Source of the DNA: an uncultured Bacteroidota bacterium | GTDB taxonomy: Bacteria > Bacteroidota > Bacteroidia > Bacteroidales > UBA12481 | Assembly: GCA_903851365.1 (NCBI GenBank) | Contig: CAINOB010000002.1 | Coordinates: forward strand, 262,051 to 326,050 | Direction of reading: 5' to 3' | Length of the DNA stretch: 64,000 bases | Shown here: piece after piece, positions 43,507 through 51,638 of the stretch | How positions within the stretch are numbered: position 1 is the stretch's first letter | Layout: each line of letters opens with the position of its first letter | Notes under the pieces: generated by a model | The model's input: only the letters and a program-made list of their open reading frames with translations | Database searches by the model: none | What the model was told of the DNA's origin: nothing | Translations under genes and position numbers: made by a program

Positions 43507-44943
43507 TTAATGGTTTTTGTGATATTCTTTGGTCAAAACGGTTTCATTGCAGTTTTCGTCGAAATAAATTTTCTGGTCGGCATCGGCAAACTTGTGATTT
43601 ATCCTGCGGCGGCATACCCGCTGCACATTAATCAGGTGTTTGGCAGTGATATTCTCAGTGGTGATATTTTTTCCGCCGGTTCCGCAACCCAAAGTAAGCG
43701 ACGGAGGCAGGAGGTTGTAGGTGCCGCCAACCGCTCCCTGCGATGTCGGTGTGTTTACTACGATGCGGCCGGCATTAATCAGGAGGGAGAATTTCATAAT
43801 GGTTTTTTCATCATTGGCATAAATTCCGGCACTGTGACCGATCCCGCCGAGATAATTCAGGTCGATGCATAAGTTGATTGCGGCATTATGATCTTTTGCT
43901 GAATAAAACGCCAGTATCGGTGCTAGTATTTCATGTGAGAGTGGATAATCTTTTCCTACGCCCTTAAGTTTCGCCAAAAGTATTCTGGTGCCTTCGGGCA
44001 CGGTTATCCCTGCTTTCTGTGCAATAACTTCTACAGATTGCCCGACAATAAACGGGCTCATCGACATTTCCGCCGTTATTGCAACCTTCTCAACCTTGGC
44101 AATTTCCTCGGGAGATAGAAAATAACAATGCTGCCGCTCAAATTCTTCGCGGACCTTTTGCTCTGTTTTTTCTTCTACAACAATAGCTTGCTCACTGGCA
44201 CAAATCGTTCCGTTATCGAAAGTTTTTGATGTTATAATATTGCTTACCGCAAATGGAATATCGGCACTATCATCAATAAATACCGGAACGTTGCCGGGTC
44301 CAACCCCAATTGCTGGGTTACCGGAGCTGTAAGCAGCTTTAACCAGGCCTGTTCCTCCTGTTGCCAGTATCAAAGCGATCTTCGGATGCGCCATCACCAA
44401 CTGTGTAAAATCCCTCGAGCCACTGGGAATTATCTGGATGCAATCTTCCGGGGCACCTGCGGCCAATGCTGCCTCATAACATATGCGGACAGCCTCACCA
44501 GTGCATTTTGCCGCTCCCCGATGTGAACTTATGATGATTGGATTCCTGGTTTTCAGGCAGAGCAGAATCTTGAACATGGCCGTTGACGTTGGATTGGTTA
44601 CCGGTGTCACAGCGAAAATCGGACCGAGGGGCTGGGCAATCTCAGTGATACCGGTTACAGGATCAGTCGAAATAACGCCAACAGTTTTTACGTCTTTGAT
44701 GCTTTCGTAAACTAGCTGGGTGGCGATAACATTTTTCCACATTTTATGTTCCCAGATGCCCATGCCAGTCTCGTCGACAGCAAATTTTGCCAATGAGATT
44801 CTGGCGTTCAATCCTGCCTTATAAACCGCTTCAACAATTCGGTCTGTCTGCTCCTGATCGAATTGCTGAAATTCCGCAGCCGCAAAGATCGCCTTATCAA
44901 TAATGCGGTCCGCTTTCTCCGTTTGGGATTCTGCCATAAGCAA
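43507..44943 (-). CDS. CoA-acylating (acet)aldehyde dehydrogenase
   Basis: A 478-residue enzyme that interconverts acyl-CoA and aldehyde with NADH. It resembles the N-terminal half of AdhE and EutE/PduP: KTVGVISTDPVTGI, PLGPIFAVTPVTNPTSTAMFK, the NAD-binding ATGGTGLVKAAYSSGNPAIG, and the catalytic cysteine C248 in TSKTFDNGTICASEQAIVVE. The C-terminal iron-alcohol dehydrogenase half of AdhE is absent and no partner alcohol dehydrogenase is nearby. It is first in an operon with STAS and AlbA_2 genes (10- and 8-base gaps), which suggests regulated fermentation or aldehyde detoxification, possibly of a product of the glycyl radical enzyme encoded 10 kb upstream; that link is speculative. Confidence 0.92.
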   Translation of the reverse strand: MLMAESQTEKADRIIDKAIFAAAEFQQFDQEQTDRIVEAVYKAGLNARISLAKFAVDETGMGIWEHKMWKNVIATQLVYESIKDVKTVGVISTDPVTGITEIAQPLGPIFAVTPVTNPTSTAMFKILLCLKTRNPIIISSHRGAAKCTGEAVRICYEAALAAGAPEDCIQIIPSGSRDFTQLVMAHPKIALILATGGTGLVKAAYSSGNPAIGVGPGNVPVFIDDSADIPFAVSNIITSKTFDNGTICASEQAIVVEEKTEQKVREEFERQHCYFLSPEEIAKVEKVAITAEMSMSPFIVGQSVEVIAQKAGITVPEGTRILLAKLKGVGKDYPLSHEILAPILAFYSAKDHNAAINLCIDLNYLGGIGHSAGIYANDEKTIMKFSLLINAGRIVVNTPTSQGAVGGTYNLLPPSLTLGCGTGGKNITTENITAKHLINVQRVCRRRINHKFADADQKIYFDENCNETVLTKEYHKNH

Positions 44944-44992
44944 GTTGTTTTGGAAGATGTATCTTTAAAGATTATAAATTTAATTAATAAAT

Positions 44993-47890
44993 ATTATCCG
45001 GATTCACACCTATTCAGAGCAATTTCTTCTGCTGGCAGTGGATCCTGTCTCAGGCCGGATGTTCCCGGTTCCGGATCAGGTTCTTCAGCTGACTCTGGCC
45101 GGAGCTCTGTTAATTGATGCATCTTTTGATGGACTGATAAACGATGACTGGGAACAGCTGTCGGTGATGAAACTGCCGGAGTCAGGTAATACTGCAGTCG
45201 ATGGAGCTTTACGCTGCCTGCTGGCTCTCGAGCGGTCGATACCACTGAATAAGGCGATTACGCTGGTGGCTGCTAACGGCAAGACTCTGAGCAAGGTAGT
45301 CTGGAATTCCCTGCAGGAAAAAGGATTGCTGATTTACCGGAAAGCCAGTATCGTAGCCGGTTCGCAAAATCAGGAACTCTTTACGCCCGATTTAACCAGG
45401 GTGATCGAAATTCATAAAAAAATCCGCGATGCAGTTCTGAATGATGAAATACCCGATTTCCAGGTTCCGGCGCTGGTAAGCCTGATGGTTGCCGGGGGGC
45501 TGACAAAATATATATTGAAACCTGAGGAAAGCTTAAAATACAGGGAACGGATTGAGTGGCTGGCAAAGATGGAGTCGCTGGGTCGCGAGATCATCCGGTC
45601 GGTTAAGGTGCTGAAATCAGCTGATATTGAAAAGGATGCTGCCACCTTAATCGGATTAAAGCATGATCAGCCACGTACATTTGCAGGTGGCATGGATGCA
45701 GTTTTATCCTCACTGGGTTTTCTGTACAGCAAAGCCGGGATTAACCGTAGCCGTAAACTGCTCGCTAATTTTAATCAGGTAGGTGGTTTTGAGTGCCCCG
45801 GATGCGCCTGGCCAAATCCTGAAAAGGGCCGTTCGCATTTCGAATTTTGTGAAAATGGGGCCAAAAGCGTCAGTTCGGAGGCCACAACGCAATCGATAAC
45901 ACCTGAATTCTTTAAAAAATGGTCGGTTAAAGATCTCTTGATGACACCTGGCTTCTGGCTCGAACAACAAGGCCGTCTTACCGAACCCATGTTTCTCGAT
46001 GAAAATGCAACACATTACCGGCCCATCAGCTGGGATCAGGCATTTCAGGTAGTAGCCGGTGAATTGAAAGCATTGGACGAAACTGATGAAGCGGTTTTTT
46101 TCTCCTCTGGTAAAACCTGCAATGAGGCAGCTTTCCTTTATCAGCTGTTTGCCCGCGCCTGCGGAACCAATAATCTGCCCAATAGCGCCAACCTTTGCCA
46201 TGAGCCCTCCGGAAAAGCGCTTGCCGAAAGCCTTGGCTTTGGAAAGAGCAGTGTTACCCTCAACGATTTTCCTAAATCGGACGCAATATTTGTTTTCGGA
46301 CATAACCCGGGTTCTAACCATCCGCGAATGCTCAGCTCCCTTCAAAGCGCGGTTAGAAAAGGTGCAAAAATCGTGGCGGTTAATCCATTGCCCGAAGCCA
46401 GCCTGATGGGTTTCGCTAATCCTCAGGAGCCCGGAGCTTATTTCGGTAAACAAACCGCTCTCGCACATCTGTATATCCAGCCGGTAATCAATGGAGATAT
46501 GGCACTCGTCCGGGGAATGGTAAAAGCCACGCTGGAAGAGGAGATTCGTGTCGGAAACATTCTGGACCAACCCTTCATTAACGAAAATACCAGCGGATTC
46601 GAGACGTACAGGCAGCTGGTGCTTGATACTCCCTGGCAGACACTGGTGAGGGCGAGCGGAGTGCCGAAAGACCAGATTCTGGAGGCGGCGGCTGTATATT
46701 TTAATGCAAAGAGCGTGATCGCAAGCTGGTGTCTCGGAATAGTGCACCACCGGAATTCTGTGGAAACCATCAGGGAGATAATCAATCTACTGCTGCTGCG
46801 TGGAAATATCGGAAAGCCGGGCTCCGGCGTATGTCCGGTGCGCGGCCATAGCAATATCCAGGGGATCAGAACCGCAGGCGCCGGAGAAAATATGCCGGCA
46901 GCATTTCTCGATTCCATGGAAAATCATTTCGCCGTACCCATGCCGCGCGTCCCTGGCCTGAGCACGATTCCGGCAATAAGGGCAATGGCTGATGGAAAAG
47001 TTAAAGTGCTCATTTCGCTGGGCGGTAACCTGGCATCATCGGTTCCTGATACTGCCTATGTTGAGGAGGCACTCCGGAAATGCCGGCTGACAGTGATGAT
47101 TTCCACAAAACTAAACCGCAGCCATCTGGTAACCGGAAAAAAAGCCCTGATTCTGCCCTGCTTGTCGAGGACCGAGGAGGATATTATTAAAGGAGAAATT
47201 CAGGAAGTCACCATTGAAGATGCGATGGGCAAAATCGGATTTTCCAGAGGCTGCCTTTCCACCATCTCAGTTGGCCTGAAAAGCGAAATATCTATTATCA
47301 CGGGAATGGCAAGTGCTACCCTGGGAGATAATCAGGGCATTCCCTGGCAGCGGTTTTCCGTGGATTATCCTTATATCAGGTCCACAATTGCCAAAACAGT
47401 ACCGGCCTTTAAAAACCTGCCGCTGCAGGCTCCCTCAAAATCTGTTATTACGCTAGACAATCCCCTGCGCAGCCGCATCTTCAAAACAAGCGACGGCAAG
47501 GCGCATTTCAGCAACCACCCTCTTGAAATGGCCTACCCTGATGTCAATGAGCTGATGCTAATGACTATACGAAGCCATGATCAGTTCAATACCTCGGTCT
47601 TTGGTCTTGATGATCGCTATCGTGGAATCAGCAATGAACGACGGGTGCTGTTCATGAATAAGGAAGATATGGCCATGAGAAATATCCTCCCGGAACAACT
47701 GGTAGATATATCAACCAACTATGATAATAAGCAAAGAAAAGTGGAAGGCTATTATGCAATTCCTTATCCTGTAAAGCAGGGGTGTGCCGCGGCCTATTTT
47801 CCGGAGACCAACGCTTTGCTGTCCATAAATAATACCTGTGAAGGCTGTGAAACACCAGCGTACAAATCGGTACGAATATTGGTTAAATAA
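44993..47890 (+). CDS. GPP34-domain / FdhF-YdeP-type molybdopterin oxidoreductase fusion
   Basis: A fusion of about 965 residues. The first canonical start is GTG 45038, but the frame continues upstream to about 44984 without ATG/GTG/TTG, and the upstream codons encode the conserved GPP34 start YSEQFLLLAVDPVSGRM, so initiation at ATT (44993 or 45002) is likely. Residues about 1-205 are a GPP34 (GOLPH3/Vps74-like) domain (LTLAGALLIDASFDGLI, LFTPDLTRVIEIHKKIRDAV). The rest is a YdeP/FdhF-like molybdoenzyme: FECPGCAWPNPEKGRSHFEF, NLLLLRGNIGKPGSGVCPVR, STKLNRSHLVTGKKALILPC. The usual N-terminal Cx2Cx3C iron-sulfur motif of formate dehydrogenases is not present. Substrate unknown. Confidence 0.88.
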   Translation: MIRIHTYSEQFLLLAVDPVSGRMFPVPDQVLQLTLAGALLIDASFDGLINDDWEQLSVMKLPESGNTAVDGALRCLLALERSIPLNKAITLVAANGKTLSKVVWNSLQEKGLLIYRKASIVAGSQNQELFTPDLTRVIEIHKKIRDAVLNDEIPDFQVPALVSLMVAGGLTKYILKPEESLKYRERIEWLAKMESLGREIIRSVKVLKSADIEKDAATLIGLKHDQPRTFAGGMDAVLSSLGFLYSKAGINRSRKLLANFNQVGGFECPGCAWPNPEKGRSHFEFCENGAKSVSSEATTQSITPEFFKKWSVKDLLMTPGFWLEQQGRLTEPMFLDENATHYRPISWDQAFQVVAGELKALDETDEAVFFSSGKTCNEAAFLYQLFARACGTNNLPNSANLCHEPSGKALAESLGFGKSSVTLNDFPKSDAIFVFGHNPGSNHPRMLSSLQSAVRKGAKIVAVNPLPEASLMGFANPQEPGAYFGKQTALAHLYIQPVINGDMALVRGMVKATLEEEIRVGNILDQPFINENTSGFETYRQLVLDTPWQTLVRASGVPKDQILEAAAVYFNAKSVIASWCLGIVHHRNSVETIREIINLLLLRGNIGKPGSGVCPVRGHSNIQGIRTAGAGENMPAAFLDSMENHFAVPMPRVPGLSTIPAIRAMADGKVKVLISLGGNLASSVPDTAYVEEALRKCRLTVMISTKLNRSHLVTGKKALILPCLSRTEEDIIKGEIQEVTIEDAMGKIGFSRGCLSTISVGLKSEISIITGMASATLGDNQGIPWQRFSVDYPYIRSTIAKTVPAFKNLPLQAPSKSVITLDNPLRSRIFKTSDGKAHFSNHPLEMAYPDVNELMLMTIRSHDQFNTSVFGLDDRYRGISNERRVLFMNKEDMAMRNILPEQLVDISTNYDNKQRKVEGYYAIPYPVKQGCAAAYFPETNALLSINNTCEGCETPAYKSVRILVK

Positions 47891-47898
47891 TAGAAACA

Positions 47899-48900
47899 AT
47901 GGCAATAAAACTACTCATCAGCCTCATTCCTGTTTTTCTTCTGCTCATCATGATGCTGTACCTCGACAGCTTGAAACTCGTGAATAAAAAGCTGCTGCTT
48001 ACCTGCCTGGGATGGGGTATCGTCAGCTCGGGCCTGAGCTATTTTCTGAATACCTTTCTGATCAATAACCTTCACGTTAATTTCGATACCTACTCCGGAT
48101 TTATCGCCCCTGTGGTGGAGGAAACCCTGAAATTCTCGCTGCTCTGGGTACTGATAAAAACCAGCAGGATAGGGTTCATGATTGATGCGGCTGTTTATGG
48201 TTTCTCGATAGGTGCAGCCTTTTCGCTGGTCGAAAACCTGTTTTATCTGTTTCATTATGCTGCCGACGAATCTAATCCCATGGTTTGGATCACACGGGGT
48301 TTTGGTACCGCGGTGATGCACGGCGGGGCAACGGCTATTTTTGGAATTCTTTCTATGGGAGCTCTCAACCGGCATTCAAATCTTGGTTTATCCAGCCTGA
48401 TCGGGGCACTCTCCGCTATGTTTATTCATGGGCTTTTTAACCAGTTCCTGCTGTCGCCGCTGATATCCACGGTGATCATGGTACTGATCATCCCAATCAC
48501 CATAATTTCGATTTTCAGCCTGAATGAAAAATCTATCCGCGATTGGCTGGAACTGGAGTTCGATTCTGAAGTAAACATCCTTAAAATGATCAGGAAAGGC
48601 AGGTTTTCGGAAACCCGGACCGGTGAATTCCTGGTGTCGCTAAAGGCGCATTTCCCATCGGAGATGGTGTTCGATATGTACTGCTATATAAGCCTCTACC
48701 TGGAGTTGTCGATCAAGGCAAAAAGCCTGATCATGCTCAAGGAAAATGACCTGGAGATACCGCATGATCCCGAATTGTCAGGTAAGTTGAAGGAGCTGGA
48801 GGCACTGCGTAAAAATATCGGACGAGGGGGATGTTTGGCAATAGCGCCGGTTCTCCGGATGAACCGTAAGGATATCTGGAAACTGTCACTTCTTGAATAG
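47899..48900 (+). CDS. PrsW-like intramembrane metalloprotease
   Basis: A 333-residue polytopic membrane protein of the CPBP/PrsW superfamily. Catalytic motifs sit in membrane segments: the EExxK-type APVVEETLKF, SLVENLFYLF, and histidines in AVMHGGATAIF and FIHGLFNQF. Eight or so helices fill residues 1-210; the last 120 residues are cytoplasmic and helical. In Bacillus, PrsW makes the first cut of the anti-sigma factor RsiW. Here the next two genes are an ECF sigma factor and a transmembrane anti-sigma factor, so this protein is the obvious candidate for site-1 cleavage of the latter. The gene starts eight bases after the molybdoenzyme. Confidence 0.9.
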   Translation: MAIKLLISLIPVFLLLIMMLYLDSLKLVNKKLLLTCLGWGIVSSGLSYFLNTFLINNLHVNFDTYSGFIAPVVEETLKFSLLWVLIKTSRIGFMIDAAVYGFSIGAAFSLVENLFYLFHYAADESNPMVWITRGFGTAVMHGGATAIFGILSMGALNRHSNLGLSSLIGALSAMFIHGLFNQFLLSPLISTVIMVLIIPITIISIFSLNEKSIRDWLELEFDSEVNILKMIRKGRFSETRTGEFLVSLKAHFPSEMVFDMYCYISLYLELSIKAKSLIMLKENDLEIPHDPELSGKLKELEALRKNIGRGGCLAIAPVLRMNRKDIWKLSLLE

Positions 48901-48918
48901 CAATTTTATTTAACTTCC

Positions 48919-48947
48919 ACCAACTTTTTGATAAATAGGGGTAATTA
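48919..48947 (+). promoter_or_regulatory. Putative ECF-type promoter/shared motif at the sigma factor gene
   Basis: ACCAACTTTTT (48919-48929), then 11 bases, then GTAATTA (48941-48947). The identical arrangement recurs at 54149-54177 ahead of the fourth paralogue. CAACTTT resembles the AAC-containing -35 of many ECF promoters. GTAATTA overlaps the annotated start ATG 48947, so if it is the -10 then the protein must start further in (GTG 48974) or the motif has another role. Confidence 0.5.
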
Positions 48948-49486
48948 TGGTAGCAAAGGAAGACAATGAACTAGTGTCTGAAGTGATCAGGGGAAATGTC
49001 AGTGCCTTTGAGATTTTAGTGGATCGTTACCAGAAAATTATCTTTAAAATGGTGCTCAGAATGGTTGGAAATAATGAAACAGCAAAGGACCTCACGCAGG
49101 ATATCTTCGTGAAAGCCTTTGAGAAAATGGGCACCTTCAACTTTAATTTCCGTTTTTTCAGCTGGATATACCGGATAGGAATAAACGAAACCCTCACATG
49201 GATCAGAAGGAACCCGGCAACCGACCAGCTGCAGGAAGTGGAAAACATCCCGTTGGAACAATATGCCGATCCGGAACGCAAAAGAGTAATCCTTGAACAC
49301 GGTTTGCAGGAACTGTCCACGGATTACAGAGTTCTTCTCTTACTGAAATATTATGACGGTTTGACCTACGAAGAGATTTCCGACATCAATGGTTTATCAG
49401 TAGAAAGAGTGAGATCGAGGCTATTTATTGCCAGGGAACAACTTAGAAAAATATTGCTTAAAAAAGGGTTTTTGGAAGATGAATGA
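48947..49486 (+). CDS. ECF-type RNA polymerase sigma factor
   Basis: A 179-residue group 4 sigma factor. Region 2 spans about residues 20-90 (AFEILVDRYQKIIFKMVLRM, NETAKDLTQDIFVKAFEKM, FFSWIYRIGINETLTWIRR). Region 4 spans about 115-170 (LQELSTDYRVLLLLKYYDGL, TYEEISDINGLSVERVRSRL), with no extra C-terminal domain. The start could be ATG 48947 or GTG 48974; both keep region 2 intact. The anti-sigma gene overlaps its end by eight bases, so the two are co-translated, and a PrsW gene lies 46 bases upstream. It likely drives its own gene and the paralogue array through the ACCAACTTTTT-N11-GTAATTA motif. Confidence 0.95.
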   Translation: MVAKEDNELVSEVIRGNVSAFEILVDRYQKIIFKMVLRMVGNNETAKDLTQDIFVKAFEKMGTFNFNFRFFSWIYRIGINETLTWIRRNPATDQLQEVENIPLEQYADPERKRVILEHGLQELSTDYRVLLLLKYYDGLTYEEISDINGLSVERVRSRLFIAREQLRKILLKKGFLEDE

Positions 49487-50261
49487 CGACCATATCATAG
49501 AACAAATTTACCGGAATCTGGATGGTGAACTTAATGAAGCCGAAAGTGCCGAATTAAGGCAGTACCTGAACGAACACCCCGAAGCAGCCCTGATCGAAAA
49601 ACAATGGAAAACCGTGCAGGATCAATTTTTTGCATCAAAAAATCACCCGACCGAACCTGACCTAAAAGCAGAAATTATGAAACAGATCAATCAGGAAAAA
49701 TATGGTTCGCAATCTGGACCCAGCGACCTGAGGATAGTACGGAATTTCTGGCAGCGACCTGCCTTCCGGCTTGCTGTTGCCTTTGCCGCAGGTATTTGTC
49801 TGGGTTTATTTATTTTTAGTTTGTTTAAGGCCGACTATAAATCTACACTGTTCGATTATAAGGAAATGAAGGGTACCATGACCAGCGCTCCCGCACCAGC
49901 AGACTGGACCACCAGTGATGTACTGAATTTTCAAGGTTGGCAGGTAAAAGCCATGATCAGGCCCAGGTATACCGAAAGTGTGGTAGAAATTTATCTTGAC
50001 CTTTCGTCAGGTGACAATATTGAAACTACCATTGATTATAACCCCGATGATTTTGAACTGATGGCTGTGGTTCCTCAGATAACCGATGCAAATACAACTT
50101 TTTCAACAGCCACTAACCAGGTTAGGATAATAAGTACCGGCGACAATAAAATCGGCGTTAAACTGACCAATAAAAATAAGATCAGGCATGAAATTGCCTT
50201 GAAAATCAATCAGAGAGGAAATCAATTGTATCAGAATACAATTACTATCAACAAGCAGTAA
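49479..50261 (+). CDS. Transmembrane anti-sigma factor
   Basis: A 260-residue single-pass protein; ATG 49479 is chosen because it overlaps the sigma gene stop and begins MNDDHIIEQIYRNLDGELNE. The cytoplasmic N-terminus (about 1-80) has the helical anti-sigma pattern DGELNEAESAELRQYLNEHP but no HxxxCxxC zinc motif. One transmembrane helix is at about residues 90-110 (LAVAFAAGICLGLFIFSLF). The periplasmic domain (about 120-260) is beta-rich (VKAMIRPRYTESVVEIYLDL) with no recognised fold. Position after the ECF gene and after PrsW makes it the probable substrate of regulated intramembrane proteolysis. Confidence 0.85.
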   Translation: MNDDHIIEQIYRNLDGELNEAESAELRQYLNEHPEAALIEKQWKTVQDQFFASKNHPTEPDLKAEIMKQINQEKYGSQSGPSDLRIVRNFWQRPAFRLAVAFAAGICLGLFIFSLFKADYKSTLFDYKEMKGTMTSAPAPADWTTSDVLNFQGWQVKAMIRPRYTESVVEIYLDLSSGDNIETTIDYNPDDFELMAVVPQITDANTTFSTATNQVRIISTGDNKIGVKLTNKNKIRHEIALKINQRGNQLYQNTITINKQ

Positions 50262-50281
50262 AAATATAAAACCGGAATACC

Positions 50282-51613
50282 ATGAAAAAGCAAACAAAAA
50301 TACTATTTGGCGCCATCGTGGTTGTGGTTCTTGTGATCGTTGTAATCTCCCTGAATTTCCCTCCTATTTTCAAGGGGAAATCCTCGGGCACTATCGGCAA
50401 GGCCGAAAAATACCGGAAGAGCCTGACCACTGAAAAGGACATCAAGCTTCGCAGTGAACTTACCGCTGATACGGTAAAACTGAAGGGAATGATCCAGGGG
50501 CTTATGTACTTCGCGGTATTCACGCAGGACCTCAGCAGCAAGATAGATTCCTGTGTGATCCTTTACGGGGCCAAAGGCCTTACCGGCACCGATGCAGGCC
50601 AAAGGAATCTTATAGCCCTCAACGACTATGCCATTTTCATCCGGAATAACAATCAGACACTGGCCAATACCATCAAGCTGCTCAATGGTTTTTACACTGG
50701 CAAAGAGGCTGACCAATCTGCGGATGTAGAGAAAAACCTGCGTGATTTTCATAATTATGTGAAAACTCTTTGCGACAGGGATTCGATCCTTGAGGTGTCG
50801 CTGAAAAGCATGGATAAATTTATGCTTACGACAAAAACCTTGAAGGACAGAAAGTCGGAACTCGTTCGACTGAAGTCTATCCGCGACCAACTCCTGATCA
50901 AGGGTCTCCAGTTTGGCGCCTTGATTGACGACAAGGCATTCGCTGCCTGGGTGATGAATTTTGCGATCCACGGCCAGCAGGAATTGCAGAATTTTCTGGC
51001 TCAGGAAAAGGTAAGGGACGATAATTATTTGGGTCCTACCGGTGGCAATGGAGGCAATGGTGGTGCTGGAGGCAATGGTGGCATTTGGGGAGCTGGAGGC
51101 AGAGGTGGCAATGGTGGAGCAGGTGGTGATGGAGCTATGGAAAAAATTGGGATCACTGAGATTGAAGCTATGTCGAAAGACAAGCTGAGTGTCCTTAACC
51201 AGGAAACACTGCGGGTGATCATTACGTCGCATGACCCGGGTTTTGTAGGGATTACCGAGATCGAAGCTATTGAGCAGGCGAGGGCAGATGTAGGTATTGT
51301 TTACCAGATTGTTTACGACCGGGCTAATCTGCAGTTTTTACTTCTCGATAAGCCTGACCTGAAATTAACGGTGGCTAACGACAAGAATGCGGCATTTGCA
51401 CCGCTGAGTGGATATCTTATTGTGGGCTTTGTCTCGAACCAGGGACTCAACATTTATTGCTCGAGTATAGATATGAAAGGGCAGTTCCTGTCATTATCAA
51501 ACGAAATGATCTTCAGCAATGAACAGTTGAATAAGCTGATTCCGGCGCAGGTTAATCTCGGAACCGTTGCTGCTTTTTGTTCAAATTTTGTCAATATTGT
51601 TGAGATAATCTAG
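50282..51613 (+). CDS. Membrane-anchored paralogue 1 of four, glycine-rich linker, unknown family
   Basis: Not recognised. The 443-residue protein shares an N-terminal module with the three genes that follow: a short basic cytoplasmic start MKKQTKI, one transmembrane helix (about residues 8-27), and a helical periplasmic region to about residue 230 (KLKGMIQGLMYFAVFTQDLS, RSELTADT, KLKSIRDQLLIKG). A linker specific to this copy (about 253-285) is glycine-rich (GPTGGNGGNGGAGGNGGIWG). The C-terminal module contains IVYDRANLQFLLLDKPDL and a final helix FSNEQLNKLIPAQVNLGTVA. It starts 20 bases after the anti-sigma gene and so is probably part of that regulon. Confidence 0.85.
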   Translation: MKKQTKILFGAIVVVVLVIVVISLNFPPIFKGKSSGTIGKAEKYRKSLTTEKDIKLRSELTADTVKLKGMIQGLMYFAVFTQDLSSKIDSCVILYGAKGLTGTDAGQRNLIALNDYAIFIRNNNQTLANTIKLLNGFYTGKEADQSADVEKNLRDFHNYVKTLCDRDSILEVSLKSMDKFMLTTKTLKDRKSELVRLKSIRDQLLIKGLQFGALIDDKAFAAWVMNFAIHGQQELQNFLAQEKVRDDNYLGPTGGNGGNGGAGGNGGIWGAGGRGGNGGAGGDGAMEKIGITEIEAMSKDKLSVLNQETLRVIITSHDPGFVGITEIEAIEQARADVGIVYQIVYDRANLQFLLLDKPDLKLTVANDKNAAFAPLSGYLIVGFVSNQGLNIYCSSIDMKGQFLSLSNEMIFSNEQLNKLIPAQVNLGTVAAFCSNFVNIVEII

Positions 51614-51638
51614 AGTAATAATTCTATTCTTCCGATTT

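Noticed and set aside
45710-46750. 346-codon minus-strand frame inside the molybdoenzyme gene
   Set aside because: Antisense shadow of a well-conserved YdeP-type gene; no signal peptide, motif or upstream promoter.
51025-51222. Proline-leucine-rich minus-strand frame (PPLPPAPP type)
   Set aside because: It is the reverse reading of the Gly-rich DNA repeat in paralogue 1, not an independent gene.
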